6,370 nucleotides of DNA, taken from NCBI GenBank assembly GCA_964637705.1, contig CAZWVM010000195.1, forward strand, positions 1 to 6,370. The letters are read 5' to 3'. The number at the start of each line of letters is the position of its first letter. The stretch's first letter is position 1. Position numbers and translations under genes: made by a program. The notes below the pieces were generated by a model. It searched no databases and was not told the DNA's origin. It saw only the letters and a program-made list of their open reading frames with translations. The DNA comes from CAZWVM01 sp964637705 (GTDB taxonomy: Bacteria > UBA8481). Shown in pieces: positions 6,288 through 6,370 of this stretch.

Positions 6288-6370
6288 TCAGTAGCCCTTC
6301 GATTCGCCCTTCTTGCCGGTGGCGATGGAGACGGAGGCGGAGGCGCCGATGCGGTTGGCGCCGGCCTTGA
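6288..6370 (-). CDS. deoC: Deoxyribose-phosphate aldolase, C-terminal 26 residues (gene enters from the right edge)
   Basis: Class I aldolase splitting 2-deoxyribose-5-phosphate into glyceraldehyde-3-phosphate and acetaldehyde. Only the end is visible: KAGANRIGASASVSI followed by a short Lys/Gly-rich tail and a TGA. The AGANRIGAS stretch matches the conserved last strand and phosphate-binding loop of DeoC, where relatives read AGATRIGTSSG. The catalytic lysines lie outside the window. The position directly before deoB, 40 nt away and co-directional, supports the call because DeoC consumes DeoB's product. No terminator-like hairpin is visible between the two genes. Confidence 0.88.
   Translation of the reverse strand, partial: KAGANRIGASASVSIATGKKGESKGY

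Overview
All supported genes lie on the minus strand, so they are transcribed from the right edge of the window towards the left. The sequence is GC-rich, about two-thirds G+C by eye, with strong G/C preference at third codon positions. That is why long open frames with no protein-family signal also run along the plus strand. The protein set is bacterial: a LeuRS with the Thermus-like Zn1 motif, DeoB, DeoC, Alx/TerC and a PP2C phosphatase. It suits a GC-rich, probably uncultured lineage; the phylum cannot be fixed from this window.

In transcription order the genes are: the 3' end of deoC (deoxyribose-phosphate aldolase); complete deoB (phosphopentomutase); a secreted or membrane-anchored caspase-like (C14) protease; a D-aminoacylase-type amidohydrolase; a PPM/PP2C protein phosphatase; a TerC/Alx-type membrane protein; and the first 350 codons of leuS (leucyl-tRNA synthetase), which runs off the left edge. 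Gaps are short or negative: 40 nt between deoC and deoB, a CTGA overlap between deoB and the caspase gene, about 37 nt of overlap into the amidohydrolase, 71 nt before the phosphatase, 16 nt before TerC, and an ATGA overlap into leuS. This looks like one long co-directional run, possibly split in two at the 71-nt gap.

deoC and deoB form a catabolic pair: deoxyribose-1-phosphate is converted to deoxyribose-5-phosphate, then to acetaldehyde and glyceraldehyde-3-phosphate. The middle genes are accessory. The caspase-like gene has no ATG, GTG or TTG at its expected start, only a CTG overlapping the deoB stop. The amidohydrolase keeps the full metal-ligand set but lacks both halves of the small beta domain typical of its family. 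The phosphatase and TerC/Alx genes both point to manganese, since PP2C enzymes are usually Mn-dependent and Alx/TerC proteins move Mn. No mobile element, CRISPR array, tRNA or rRNA was seen.
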